A stretch of 64,000 nt of DNA from Gymnorhina tibicen (Eukaryota; Chordata; Aves; Passeriformes; Artamidae): positions 372,001 through 436,000 of the forward strand of contig VXAZ01003903.1 in assembly GCA_013399875.1 (NCBI GenBank). The letters run 5' to 3'. This document shows, in pieces, positions 11,201 through 23,050 of this stretch (the first letter of the stretch is position 1; every line of letters starts with the position of its first letter). The notes under the pieces were generated by a model. The model did no database searches, was not told the DNA's origin, and saw nothing but the letters and a program-made list of their open reading frames with translations. Position numbers and translations under genes: made by a program.

Positions 11201-14200
11201 CTTAGGACAGCACACCTCACTTTCAGTTGGAGCCTACAGGCACAACTACAAAATAGTTGCACGGAATGTGAGCAGTTCAACCATTTGCTCTCGTCTTACA
11301 AGCCTGTGAAAGAACAGGACCATATGCAAATAAGAAATCTGAAACAGAAATTCTTTAGCACAGCAGAGCGGGAACACCCAGCGAGCTTAAAAGCACTACT
11401 TTAGCATAACATTGTACCTGGACTAACTGGTTGCTGTCACACAAACTAACACTACTTCTGTAAGAAGAGGGAGAATATGAATCCACTGTGTGGTTTTTCC
11501 ACATGGTTTGCTTTTTCCACTGAACAAGTCAATTATGTTTTATGTAATTGCCATTAGGAAAACGAACTTGATGATGAAAAATCTGCAGACAGATCCAAAA
11601 CGACTATTATCAGACTGGAAATTCTTTTTCTTTTGAGGTTTTCCAGTCCTTAGAGAGGAATACAGCTTTAGCTGAGAAGTTACTTTACTTCTACACTGTC
11701 CTTCAGAAGACTGAACAAGAACTTTGAAAGAGCATGAATAAGACCAGTTCTCCTTACACTGGAAAGGTTTCAAACCCTGCTCCAGAGGACTTTGCACAGT
11801 TTGTCTCCCAAGAAGAGTGTTAGGCAAAAGGTCTTGGTCAGATAACGTGATATAGTTTCAGAGGAGTGAAATAGGCAAGAGCCAGATTTAAACACCTTAT
11901 AATGGATTAGTCACTCACAGTGTGAGCGATATAACAGGCAACTCTGAATTTCTCTTGTACAGAAAATGGCTACACCACTGAGACCCATTTCTATTTCAGA
12001 TCTGAAAGGATGTGGTGAAAATATCATGCCAGGTCTTGCTTTTTAAACAACAAAGTCAGCCTGGCCAAAGTCTATTTGCAAGAGCAAATAGAATACTAGC
12101 TGATCCAACGTTTAAGGCTTTACAGCTTCCTTGCCTCCAAAGAGAAGCACATACTGTGGTAATGTGATTACAGAATTTCCAGCAGCTAGCACAGCCTTCA
12201 GATGGGCATATTATTGGCAGCAGCTGCTCAAACAAGTACTCACCTCCCTGTGCTCACAATATCCCAGCAATTGAAGGACTGAGAAATTATGTCAATGAAA
12301 TCAGCCTTCTCTGAAAGCTTGCAGAGTGTGCTTCCATAGCAATCCAACTACTTGATGAACAATTACAGTTGCCAATTTGACAAACTCTTTCAAGGTTATT
12401 TAAATCTATCAAGGTTATTTCATCGCTGGAAAGAAAAGATTTTAACAGTCTGGATATAACCAAGTTAGCACCTAAGCCACTAACCTTCCCAAGTGCTAGG
12501 CATTTTACCAAATTATCACCCAACATAAAACAGGAGAAGATTACAACTGCAAAAGGCTAAGATAAGACTTTTGTGACAATAAATCTGACACAATTTAATT
12601 AGGCATATACATATAAATCCACTGTACCTACAGTCCAACAAAACAGAAGAGAACAAAGACTAACAAAGCAGAGCTCAGCAGCTTCTCTCAGGGATTTTTC
12701 CTCTAAGGCCATTTCTCTTCCTTTTGCTTGATTGGGTATCTTTCACATCTTCCTGCCTTAGAAAACATTTCTACTTGGTGGCCAGCTGTCCGAGCAGGTA
12801 AAAGATTACAGTCTAAAGCATCTCATGATTATACCAATAATTTACACAATAAAACTTAAATGTACCTCAACAGAGAGAACTTCCAGTAATAATATCAAAA
12901 CTCATTAGAGAGAGCACCACCTACGAAAAAAAAAAAAAGAGGTCATAAAAATGAATCAAATTACCTGAAAGACCAGAGTCAAGTTATTAAGAAAATAGTT
13001 GGATTGCCACAGATTTTCAAAACAAATAGCTCTATGAAAATACATTATGAATACACAGATTATTACATGTTAGTGAAATCTGGACACAGCACACTTGTTT
13101 GCTATTACATCAGCTAAGCCAAATTTAAAATACTTGACTTCTAGGCTGTGCTTTATACATCCCTGCACAAGAGGGAAAATATTAAATCAACATTAGTGCT
13201 TATTGTGGCATAGGTGTCTACCACAGCCATATGGTAGAAAAATAAATACATGAAAACTCACATATTCTTGCATGTTTCCATATTTGTATTTTGTAATCAC
13301 AATTAATGTACAGTTATTTAATTTCTTAATCTTGATTTCCAATTCCACGCATATAAGTATAATGATATACTCCCTTACTATTTGAAATCCTGATCACAGT
13401 TTTGATGCAGCTTCCTTACTAAACTGATTTTAGAGCAGAAATCAGTTATTTCTCATGACAGTGATGGGATTTTAAAATACCATTATCCTCTGAGATCTAT
13501 ATATGGTGCCAATATAGTGCCGATACAGTTCCAAGTAAGTCCACAGCTGTTCATTAATATAATCTGAAGATCTGGAGCTTACATCAATTGTGAAAGTCCA
13601 GTAGATCTGAACTTAATGCCTCTTCATTGTTCGTGGCCCTTACATGTCCCAGCTGCTATGATTCTATTGGACCAGCACAAGAAGGTTTCATGCAAAACAT
13701 TCACATATGCCATTCCTCAATCAGCTCACCCCTATACAGATGCAAGGGTAATGACCGCAACAGAAAAAACTCAATGACTTCCTTGAGAGTTTTGGTGGCC
13801 AGAAAGCTCCACAGATAGAGCTGTCAGATCATCTGGAAACCTCAAGCCAGTCCTGAAGGTATTTTTGATGCAAAAATAAAACTTCAAAGTATGATGGGAT
13901 GAAAAATCTGAAAGTAAAAGGGGGAAAAAATTTAGAAATCCCTCCCTCTTTCCTCTTTTTCCAAGTCTCCTAAATAGGTAATTGGATTAATTCAGTCAAA
14001 ATTTTAAACTGAAAATTTTATCAGATCTTCTGAGTCGCCACCATTTTTAATTCTAATTAAAACAAAACCAATGTTCAAAAAGCAATATTGTAAAAAAAAC
14101 TGAAAACCATCCTTTTTCAGAAAAAGCCTTTGGTCCTTATGAATGAATATTATCTGATGATAAGGGATTTGCCACCGAATTCTATTTGATGGGAAACTTC

Positions 14201-15289
14201 TATAACACTGTTTTGCCATTTCAGATGAAAATCTGGAATGATGAGAATGCAAACAGAAAATCTTCTAAGATGCCATGTAAGATACCGTGGAAATCTGTTT
14301 CTTTCTTGTTGCCAGGTGATGATATCCTAAATGTAGGGTTTTTTTATGTGTAGGCACAAAGGAATCACTTTAACATTTACATCTAAAATCCTCTGTTTAT
14401 CTAGAAGAACTAGCTGCCAGTGTTGTATGCTGACTAGATGTGCTGAGTGCATTATCAACAGTCTTCTGCTTCAGCAAATTACTTTATTAAATTTTCCTGT
14501 CAAGAGTTTAATCTGTATGAAAAATGGATGTATTTGATGCACTTCCAAATTGTTAAGTGACACGTTATTTATGATTTTTTAAAAGATTTCAAAGGACAAA
14601 GAGTGTGGAACTTCAGGTCAAAAAACTAGCAGATTTTTCACTAGGATGTCTTTGTTGACTAAAACACTTTACCACAGATTATTTCCCAGCCTGAATGCAT
14701 CATTGTTTTGTGAGATAAAGACATAGAGTTGGCCTTTGTGGCCTGGAGGAAAGGAAAAGCTATGATTCCTCTGTTGGCAACATACAACAGTTAATGAATC
14801 CTGAGTACACTGACATTTTTTCATTAAATAGTGTGCAAGTATTTTCAAAGTAAAATCCCACTGGCTATATTTCAGAGTCTCTTTGGGGGCTCTTGTTGCT
14901 CTTTCAGTGTTACAGCAAAAGATCAGTGGAGATGTGCTGATGAAATAATGTAAAAATGCCCACAAGACATGCATGTATTTCACTAGACTGAGGTGTGTTA
15001 TTTTCTCATAATATAGGCAAAGATAAATTATAACTTGAAATACTAGTTGCAAGTTTTGAGATTTACATTTCATTTAATCAGAATTTGAATGCATGTAAAC
15101 AGGAATCTCCTAACTCATTCTGACATTGTCTATAATAAGGAAACTGCACAGTACCAGCTTTAACAATCTTTGTCAATGTAATTATCTAAGCTGAAGCTGA
15201 AAGGCCAGCCTTGAAAACTGTGTGCAGGCTAATCAGGTAAATAGGTCAGAACAAAAGATTTCAGCAGCATAATTTTCAGTTACTCATAC
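8242..15289. other. AT-rich stretch, no gene recognised
   Basis: About 7 kb without a supportable gene or interspersed repeat. It contains T-rich runs near 8990-9016, an A15 run at 11005-11019, and a 12-bp direct repeat (tcaaggttattt) at 12390-12401 and 12409-12420. The longest frame, 134 codons on the minus strand at 14669-15073, has no recognisable domain and is cysteine- and hydrophobic-rich without pattern. The segment around 10020-10290 includes ttatgcattattcatgca, a homeodomain/octamer-like string, but this alone proves nothing. Confidence 0.45.
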
Positions 15290-15345
15290 AATCATAGAAT
15301 CATTTAGGATGGAAAAGACCTTCTAAGTCCAACTGTTAATCATGT
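15290..15345 (-). mobile_element. CR1 LINE, extreme 3' end
   Basis: The plus strand reads 'atcatagaatcatttaggatgga' and then 'aaagaccttctaagtccaac', the reverse complement of the CR1 3' terminus: the tail repeat, then the ggttggaaaagacc block. Only about 55 bp remain, so this is a severely 5'-truncated insertion, as is usual for CR1. It is of the same subfamily type as the copies at 54.6 kb and 63.1 kb (…gtccaa[c/t]…ttaa…). Confidence 0.85.
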
Positions 15346-15426
15346 TTACTCTTGTACAGTACATGGACGTGCAAAGTAACTACAGCCTAATACAGGATTC
15401 TGAGTTCTCAAAGAACATGTTTTACC

Positions 15427-15669
15427 ATGGTTTCTCCTGTATGGATGGTAGATGGAAAAGCAATGATGAAAGCAATGTTTGGTATATCTATTATTGACGA
15501 TTGGGGAAAAAAGGTAATCAACAAAGAGAAATTTCCATATGCATATAGACTACTGAGTGAAGAACAGATTGAGTACAAAGATGTACAAACTACAACACAT
15601 ATAAAGAAAATAATTTCAGGAACTCGAAGTGACAGCTTGCTTTTCTGGATTTTTGAAAACAAGAACTAG
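15427..15669 (+). other. Small ATG-initiated ORF (80 codons), probably chance
   Basis: The frame opens with ATG in a good Kozak setting (accATGg) and encodes 80 residues of mixed, rather charged composition ending ...FWIFENKN. No domain, signal peptide or homologue is recognised. A stop lies in frame at 15400, so it is not an extension of an upstream exon through the nearby AG at 15393-15394. The opposite strand is also open for 84 codons across the same bases, which weakens the case. There is no associated promoter or polyadenylation signal that I can defend. A true micro-protein, a decayed exon or chance are all possible; chance is most likely. Confidence 0.12.
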
Positions 15670-16714
15670 TAATTAGTCTGACATCTAATCAGTTACAAAG
15701 TTCCCCTAGAAATAGAACTGATCAGCACTTCAAGTTTCCACTTCACAGGAAACAAAGGCGTTTCAAAATCTGACCTCATTTCAGTTCAGCATCAATGCAA
15801 GTACTCTCAATATTTCCTTTGAAATAAAATTTAAAATGCTGTGTTAAAATTGGTTTTTTCATGCTTATTATTTTTATCTTATTCTATTACAGGTACATAC
15901 TATATATACGTTATTGGATGTTGCCAATGAATAGCATTATTTATATTATCAAGTTGTCATACTATATCATGACATACCAAGTAATCCAGTATTCTGTTTT
16001 TATATTATTTTTATGTTATTTTCCTTTAAAACCAAAAGAAGTTGTTAGATTGTTTATAATGAAATCCCTTATTTTTGAATCAGGGCTGCCTGGCATTTTA
16101 AGAACTGTGGCTTGGTATGGGTTTTGGGCCTCCCAGAAATCAAATTTATCATTTCCTGGAGCTGGACAGGCTCAGCAGTAGTTTGAGGAACTAGATGCTC
16201 AGCATAACTGTATGAAAATTTTACAGACCTGAGACAAATTCATCCTTCTGCTCATACGGTTCAAAGGCCAGCAGTTCAGTAACTTTGCTATAAACTAGAT
16301 TGGTGTCTATTTGTGCTGCAATGAGACAGTGTGGTACTTTGATGCAAAATGTATTGTTTTCCTGTCAGTGCCTAGTAGCATAATGAAGAAAACAAGCTTT
16401 TGATCTTTCTGAATATTCCCTAGACACATTTCGCTTTGAACATCCTTGTCTTCATAAAAATATCTGTTACTTTGTCAGATGCTCTTTATTAATCAGTCCT
16501 TGCACTCACAGATAAAGATAAGATTAGAGATATTTCTCACAGGTGAAATATATGCATAATGGATAATCAGAGGCAGAGGTGCACACAGACTTAATTTATG
16601 TTATCAAATGATGCAAGCTCTCAGCTCTTCCCAAGATTCATACTGCATGCATCTGAGTTCTGCTTAGGCTCTCATTTGGAACAAAATGACCAGTTCTCCT
16701 AAACTGCTAAGGAC
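15670..16714. other. AT-rich stretch, no gene recognised
   Basis: No gene or repeat could be supported. The 106-codon plus-strand frame at 15861-16181 starts in very AT-rich sequence and encodes a I/L/Y/F-rich string typical of translated AT-rich non-coding DNA. Confidence 0.45.
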
Positions 16715-17192
16715 TGTCTGGCCATCCATGAACCACTCTGGCAGTCTCACTTGGGCAGAGGTCACTTCACAGTTACACACCCCACACTCACATAGTCCGA
16801 CCAGGTTTCCACAGCAGAGTCTCAGACCTCTGGATCCTTTCAGTAATTTAATCATCGTACAACAAGAGAATAACAGCTCGAGCTTGTGCCTCCGGGGAGG
16901 GACCCTGAGCAAAGGAACCCCTGGGCTTTTATACCCTCACAGTCAAAGTGCAGAGAAGTCTGGGGTCTCCCAGCTGAGTCCTCGGCTCCTGCCGTGTCTC
17001 TGAGTGTCTGGTTCCCTGGCTGGCACCACAGGTCCCTGTGCCCTTTGTTGTGCACAGGTTGGTTCCAGTTCACAGCCTCTTGTCTGGGGCTCTCACCACC
17101 CAGAGCTCAGCCTGGAACTGACAGTGCAGCTGCTCACCAAGCTACTGGCACTGAGTGTATTCTTCAACAAAACAAAGCTTAGGTGAAGGCCA
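16715..17192 (-). mobile_element. Solo LTR, avian endogenous retrovirus (family 2, copy A)
   Basis: A 478-bp element on the minus strand whose inferred ends are TGGCCTT... (high end) and ...GACA (low end). It has a clear promoter box TATAAAA (complement of 16927-16933, within GGGTATAAAAGCCC) and an ATTAAA polyadenylation signal (complement of 16847-16852) about 80 bp downstream, giving the compact U3-R-U5 order of a retroviral LTR with a short R. The same sequence recurs at 50822-51316. No primer-binding site or polypurine tract adjoins it, so it is a solo LTR. The ends come from comparing only the two copies and may be off by several bases; no target-site duplication is evident. ORFs of 60 to 105 codons here are incidental. 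Confidence 0.65.
16927..16933 (-). promoter_or_regulatory. TATA box of family 2 LTR (copy A)
   Basis: TATAAAA on the minus strand inside a GC-rich context, conserved at the equivalent place in the other copy (51073-51079). With ATTAAA downstream in both, it is the likely U3 promoter of the LTR. Confidence 0.6.
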
Positions 17193-17347
17193 GAGGTAAT
17201 TTTTTGCGACGCCTTCAACCTAAATTTCCTCCAGACAAAACATCACTAGGGCTGGCTCTTTCCTCCTTACACAGTCCCCCAACACCATTTCAATAGACCC
17301 ATTCTCAGTAGAACAGTACTCTCAAACATGTTTAGAACACCTTTGGC
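17193..17347. other. 155-bp spacer between two solo LTRs
   Basis: No coding potential and no primer-binding site or polypurine tract at either edge, so it is not an obvious remnant of proviral internal sequence. It is most simply the host DNA between two independent insertions. Confidence 0.4.
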
Positions 17348-18095
17348 TGTGGTGGGTGGCCCCTCTCTGGTTGTCAGGTGCCCACCAAAGCTGCTATGAC
17401 AACAAGCTTGTGTATCAAGATAAGAGCAGGGAAAGATCACTCAGCAATTATTGTGACAGGCAAAATAGACTGAACTTGGGAAAATTAGTTTAATTTAATA
17501 ACCAATTGAATCAGAGAAGGGTAATGAGAGAGAAATCCAAGTCTTAAAATGCCTTCTCCCCCATTCCTCCCTTCTTCCTTGGCTCAATTTCACTCCTGAA
17601 TTCTCTACCTCTACTCCCAGGAGCACAGGAGATGGGGAATGGGGGCTGCAGTCAGTTCATCACACATTGTCTCTGCCACTCTTTCCCCTCAGGAGTAGGA
17701 TTCCTCACACTCTTCCCCTGCTCCAGTGTGGGATCCCTCCCACTGCAGACAGTTCTCTGTGAACTTCTCCAACATGTGTCCTTTCCACAGGGGAATAGCT
17801 GCTCCAGCGCCTGGGGCAGAGACCCTGGTGCCTGCAGGGCTGTTTCTTCACATATTCTCACTCCTCTTTTCTCCGGGTGCCGTTAACACAGATGTTGTAC
17901 ACCCCTTCTTAAAAGTGTTATTCCAGATGCACCACCACTGTCGCGGGTGGGCTCAGCCTTGGCCAGCAGTGGGTCAATCTTGGAGCCCGCAGTCATTGCC
18001 TCTGTCAGACATGCGGGAAGCTTCTGGCAGCTTCTCACAGAAGCCATCCCTGTAGGCCCCCCACAACCAAAACCTTGCCACACAAACCCAATATA
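17348..18095 (-). mobile_element. Solo LTR, avian endogenous retrovirus (family 1, copy 2)
   Basis: A diverged relative of the LTR at 7296-8241, in the same orientation. It keeps the terminal CCACCACA-type low end, the segment 'gcccaccaaagctgct', the 'gagatggggaatgggggctgc' block, the tccagtgtggg tandem units, and the high-end TTGGGTTTGTGTGGCAAGG; the outermost TGTA has become TATA. At 748 bp it is about 200 bp shorter, mainly through loss in the GC-rich middle (fewer repeat units and the segment matching 7810-7930). The TATA-like site is altered and no target-site duplication is visible, so this copy looks older or more worn. Confidence 0.7.
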
Positions 18096-21000
18096 CTCAC
18101 GTATCGTGCTCCATGTATGCAGTACATAATCCTGTTAACATCTTATAGAAATGTCGCTAGCAGCCCTGAGACAAACCTTATCTTACTGCAGACATTTTCA
18201 GCAGAAAAAGCACAACTTAAAATTTCTGTCCCCAGAGGGACCAGATGCATTCAGTGAATATTCTTCTGCATAGATTAGATAGTCCTGTCTAAAGGAAAGC
18301 ACCATTAACAATATACTCCACGACTTGAAGGCCGTGGGGTTTCTTACAGAGATATTGACCTTCACTCACCTGTCATTGTGTTATCTATTCAAAACCTGAG
18401 TTTTCCCCCTCTGATATGAAGAGTTTGATTTTGTGGGTACAGCTGAAATGAGCGATGCTCTGTTCTGGAATATCAAGAGTGAACAGTAGCTACTAGAAGG
18501 CTGTAGTCCCTACTGGAAAATAGGGCATTGTTTACAAAGGGCAATGGCAATTCTGACATTAACAGAAAGAAGTGAGTCTTGTATAGAAGAGTACAGGTAG
18601 GTTGTGTTAAACATCATTAAAATAATGGGGGCTTTTCTGGATATTGTTTCAATGAGAGTGAGGTTGAAGAACATGAACAAAACTCTAGAAAGGTAACATC
18701 AAAATGCAGCCATGAAAGCATTAAGATGCCAATTTCAAGCTAAGAGCAATCCTGCTTTGTTTCTGCTGCCCCCAGCTGCTCATTCCTATCTGCATCTTTG
18801 CTATATACACTGGCTTTGTTACATAGCCTGGCTTCAAAAACACAGTTTGAGAGGGTGGGCAATTGTAAACAAGTGCAAGAAGTTTTGAAAGGACTTTCCC
18901 ACCAATCATCCTGTAAGACTGTGATCTCACATGATTACCATATGAAATTACTTTTATTTATTTTAAGTGTTGAAATACTAAGAAATGAATTTATCTTCTT
19001 GCAATTAAAGAAAGAATTGTGATTTGGTTCTTTGGGATATTTTTAATTATTTGTGAATAAATGGGGGAATTGCCCTTAAGAGATAAGATTTCATGCTTTT
19101 TCTGACAGAGGTAGCCTGCATGGACCTGAATTTTGCTTCAAAATAAGGTAACAGCTGATACTGCTTCATGCATAAGCTTTTTATTTTCTTGCTTTTGCAC
19201 ACCTGCATATAATACAGGAATTTTATTTGCCTCACAGCATAGTTTTATGAATTAGAACCTATACCTAAATGCACTATAAGAGTGCTCTAAGAGATGACCT
19301 TCAACATTTCATTAGTGCAAAAGCTGTTCTGCATCATCTTTAATGAACAGTTTGTTGATTACAATTTTCAATATATTCTGTAAAACAACTTCACACAGAG
19401 CATAAGCAGTAAAGCTACACATTAAAAAATACAAAATCTTCTTTTATGGATAATTTCTAAGAGAATATGAGGAGCAACTCTGTTTTTTCTAGTTATGCCC
19501 AAATTATATATATGTATGCTTCTCAGCTGATTCAGTTCTACATAAGTGTGCAAAAAATAGAAGCATAGTGCAGACATTTGAACTGACGCTATATTTGCAA
19601 TACCAGAACTGGAAAAATTATGACTCTGTTCCAACTACAACACGGCCATTATTCACAGCCACAGCATATTCATTCACTTTAAATGAATATTCACTTGGCT
19701 GTGAGCAGCCAAGTGCCTAACCGGGAGAAGGTAAATGAAATCCAAAAGGTTATTTTCTCTTATGGCGCCTCTTGGCAGAGCTTTCTGAAAGGACTACATA
19801 AATATAATAGCATTTTTATTCCCAACAATGCCAGCATTAATAAGCCTTTGTATAAATGACTTAGAAAAAACTTCATGGAAATGAATAATGAGGTGTATCA
19901 GGAAAGGTGTTCAGCTACAAAAGGGATGCCTCTTGTCATTATCAGAAATTGATTTTAATTGAAACAGGAAATAATCATGTACCAATAACATCAATGTTCC
20001 TGTCACAAGAGAGTCGCTATGTTAGGGGAAGACCAATACAATCTACAATAAACAAACGTTTTTGCTTTATCACATTCTGTTTCCCATTGGATATTTTCGA
20101 TTTGTTGAGTGGGTAAACTCACTGTGCTCTGATCCAACATGTAATTCCAAATAACCGTCAAGAAAGAGATCTACCTACTGCCAAATTCATTCGGGGACAA
20201 CACAAATAGTGGGTAAACAAATTAACGTAATTACTGATAAAATCTTATCTTTAGTATCAAATATGTTTGCAGAAAGACAGACTGTCCTGGGAATGTTTTT
20301 GTAATGGTCCTAAACTAGCAAAGAAAACCTTCTTTTCTGAAAGACCTCATGACTATTCACATGAATTTTAATCAATATTTAAAAATCACTACTGATGTTT
20401 GTTGTTTTCATGATCCTGAAGGAAAATGATCAGGACATTGTATATCCCTTGATTATGCACATAAAGATGAGCCACCCACAGTATTTTTTACATCCTAAAA
20501 ATGACCTGCAGCACTGAATTGTTTCAGTCATTGAAGCTCTGAAATACTGGCTGGATCCCAAAGCAACTCAAGTGCCAAAAGACCAAGTGGAATTATTTTC
20601 AGATTATTATTAAACTCACGAAGTATTTACAATATTTCTACCTTTTGATCAACAGCAACTTTGCCTCCCCTGTTAATGCAACAGCTAAAAGTGTAGATCC
20701 AACATAGTACGTGACATAATTGGCTGAAAATCTAATTTATTAAAAAATTAATTTAATTAAAAACCAAAACAATAAATTACAAAATTCCATGACAGGTTAG
20801 ATAATTTCTGGACCTAGTATGAAAAAGCTGAAGAATGGTAAAGGATGAAGCATGTTCTCTCTGACCAAAGAAACCAGAACATTCTGAAACTGCTTTAGTG
20901 GTCAATCCACTTCCAAATACTGTAGTGGCTACCAATCAGGAGTTAACCCACTCCTGTTAAAACAGCTTTACTGAGCTCTGGAACAACAGGGAGCACAAAT

Positions 21001-22490
21001 AAATAATTTAAAGGAGATTTAAGAAAAACAGTAGAAAGCAACAAAAATCAGCAACTATTGTTACACAGTATTCTGATAGTTGAGTTCTTCTGAAGCTTAT
21101 GCTGACTACCAGATGCAGCTAGAAGTGCATGTTATTGTGGGCAGTAATACATTTGTCAGTGACTGGGTGGAGAAGAGTCAGTATTTTCACAGTATCTTAA
21201 AGACCCACATGTTTTCATAGCTAAAATATTCATATGTTTGTCTTAGGAATCATTGTACGGTCTTTTTAATTTGGAGAAGAGGAAAACCCCTACTTTTATG
21301 AAAAAATAATTAACAACTCAACAGCTCTCATCTAGAAGTTCCACAGGTGTACATCCAAAATAAAAAGCGACAATTTAGATATCTGGAAAAGTCATACCTT
21401 GAAACTTGGTCCAACCACACTTTTTCCTAACCATAGTCAATGTTATTTGGATCACAACTGCAGAGGAGTACCTTGCTATCCACTGCTTGTGATAAATACT
21501 TAATGTTGACACTACATGTGTATGTTTGTCATAAATCTGACTTTATAGTGATTTCTAACACAGGGTGTCAACCTGTGAAAGTTCTAATATTATCTCATTG
21601 TTCCTGAAAAACAGTATCAGTGCATGAGCAATGCAATATGCTTAGAAAGGCTGTCTCCTGTCTGCAGGCACAGAAGTAATTCAAATACTTATCCCACAAG
21701 GCTTACAAGACATGACCAACACCACAGTGTCCCATGTGGATGGCAGCTTCTGAAAGTGAACAAATGTTTCTGACAGGGAGTAAATTCCTGAAGAGCTGTA
21801 AGGATCCCTTGCCAAAATGTAGCTTGAACTAGAACATCATATTGTTAAAAAAAAAAAATTCCCATGTACGAAATATACAGGAAATAGGGTCATATACAGG
21901 GAATAGAAATGTCCTTTTGCCTCCAGTTATCACATAATTAACCCTTCAGCCAGCTGCTGAAGTTACCATTACCTCAGTTCTGCTCAATACTAACATTTGT
22001 TTCACCACTTTCTTAAACAGATCTGGGACATTACCATAAATTTAAAAACAGAAGAGTAGCATAAGGTAGGTATGTAGGGTAAAATCCCCATTATAAAAGG
22101 GAATTTTATATTACAAAGCTGTAGCAGATAGAGCAATCAAGTAAACTGCCATTATAGCAGAATATAGCAGAATAAACAGTCAATAAACAGTGATAGTGCA
22201 CAGCTGACGGGGTGGAAGGGTCTGCACCTGGATCAGCCACTAGTAAAATAATTTTTAAAGCTACAGTCTCAGACTGACAGACACAGAGCAAGCAAACAAA
22301 CAACAAAGATCGGTCACTGAAAGGAAGAAGAGAAAACAAAACCAGAAAAACAGGATCATAAAGTGACAAAACTATCAGAAAGACTCGAGCAAAAGTAACT
22401 CTGGTGAGTCTAGAATTACTGACTTTCTGCCTATACTGAAGTATACAATTAACAAGATATTAATAGACTGTCACAGAAATGAGCACTAAG
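18096..22490. other. AT-rich stretch, no gene recognised
   Basis: No gene or interspersed repeat was supported. The interval 19300-19870 is complex, non-repetitive sequence containing a perfect hairpin and has the look of a possible conserved non-coding element, which only alignment could show. Short direct repeats (tatagcagaa twice near 22153-22172) are present. Confidence 0.4.
19692..19715. repeat. Perfect 10-bp inverted repeat with 4-nt loop
   Basis: Arms cacttggctg (19692-19701) and cagccaagtg (19706-19715) are exact reverse complements around the loop tgag. The stem is half G/C, so a transcript could fold stably. It is preceded by a weaker ATTCAT...ATGAAT pair. Confidence 0.9.
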
Positions 22491-23050
22491 CTGCTCTTTT
22501 GTCTGAGGGAGATGATGCCCCTGCTCTTGTAAAGCCTGTTCGAGGCTCAGAAACTCAAGACAGGGCAGAGCAGCCAGTCCTGGTGCTGCTGCAGACTCGC
22601 AGCTTCCCTCAGCACCACACCGTGGGACAAAGGCAGCACTGCGCCTTTCCACCGGCAAACCACAGCATGCGACTCTTTGCCTGCCTTTCTTTCACTTGTT
22701 TGCATCTTCTTATTCCCTCGTGAGCGGCTTCTTCCACGACTTTTTAAACAACAAAGAAAGAGATTACATTTCTCCAAAATATATTGATTCCAAACACACT
22801 CCTTACCAATGTCTGCTTTCCAACCGCAGCCTCTGTTACATGCGCCATGTGAATCAGGAGACCCATCCCAGAAACACACCCAGACATACAGGGGGCACCT
22901 TCATAATCTTTTTCCCCTTCACTGGCACATCACTCCACGCATGAGGGCCGGGAGGCTGCCAAGCCCTCCTGTACCACTTCCTATCACCTCTCTCCACCAC
23001 CGTGTCTCCAGACATGCTGTAAAACTGTGTAAGAAGTCTCACAGCTGTCA
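22491..23050. other. Moderately GC-rich block, no gene confirmed
   Basis: Two GC-richer patches (about 22500-22680 and 22800-23030) are open on both strands, up to 110 codons on the minus strand. The minus frame shows no recognised domain; a possible splice donor (ttg|GTAAGG on the minus strand near 22801-22808) lies within it. It could be a lost exon, a UTR or a non-coding RNA, but nothing decides this. Confidence 0.25.

Noticed and set aside
14669..15073. 134-codon minus-strand ORF
   Set aside because: No domain is recognised and the length is within chance for a 64-kb window.
7296..18095. The two family 1 LTRs as the 5' and 3' LTRs of one provirus about 10.8 kb long
   Set aside because: They are strongly diverged and differ by 200 bp, the DNA between them shows no gag, pol or env remnants, and there is no primer-binding site or polypurine tract at the inner edges.
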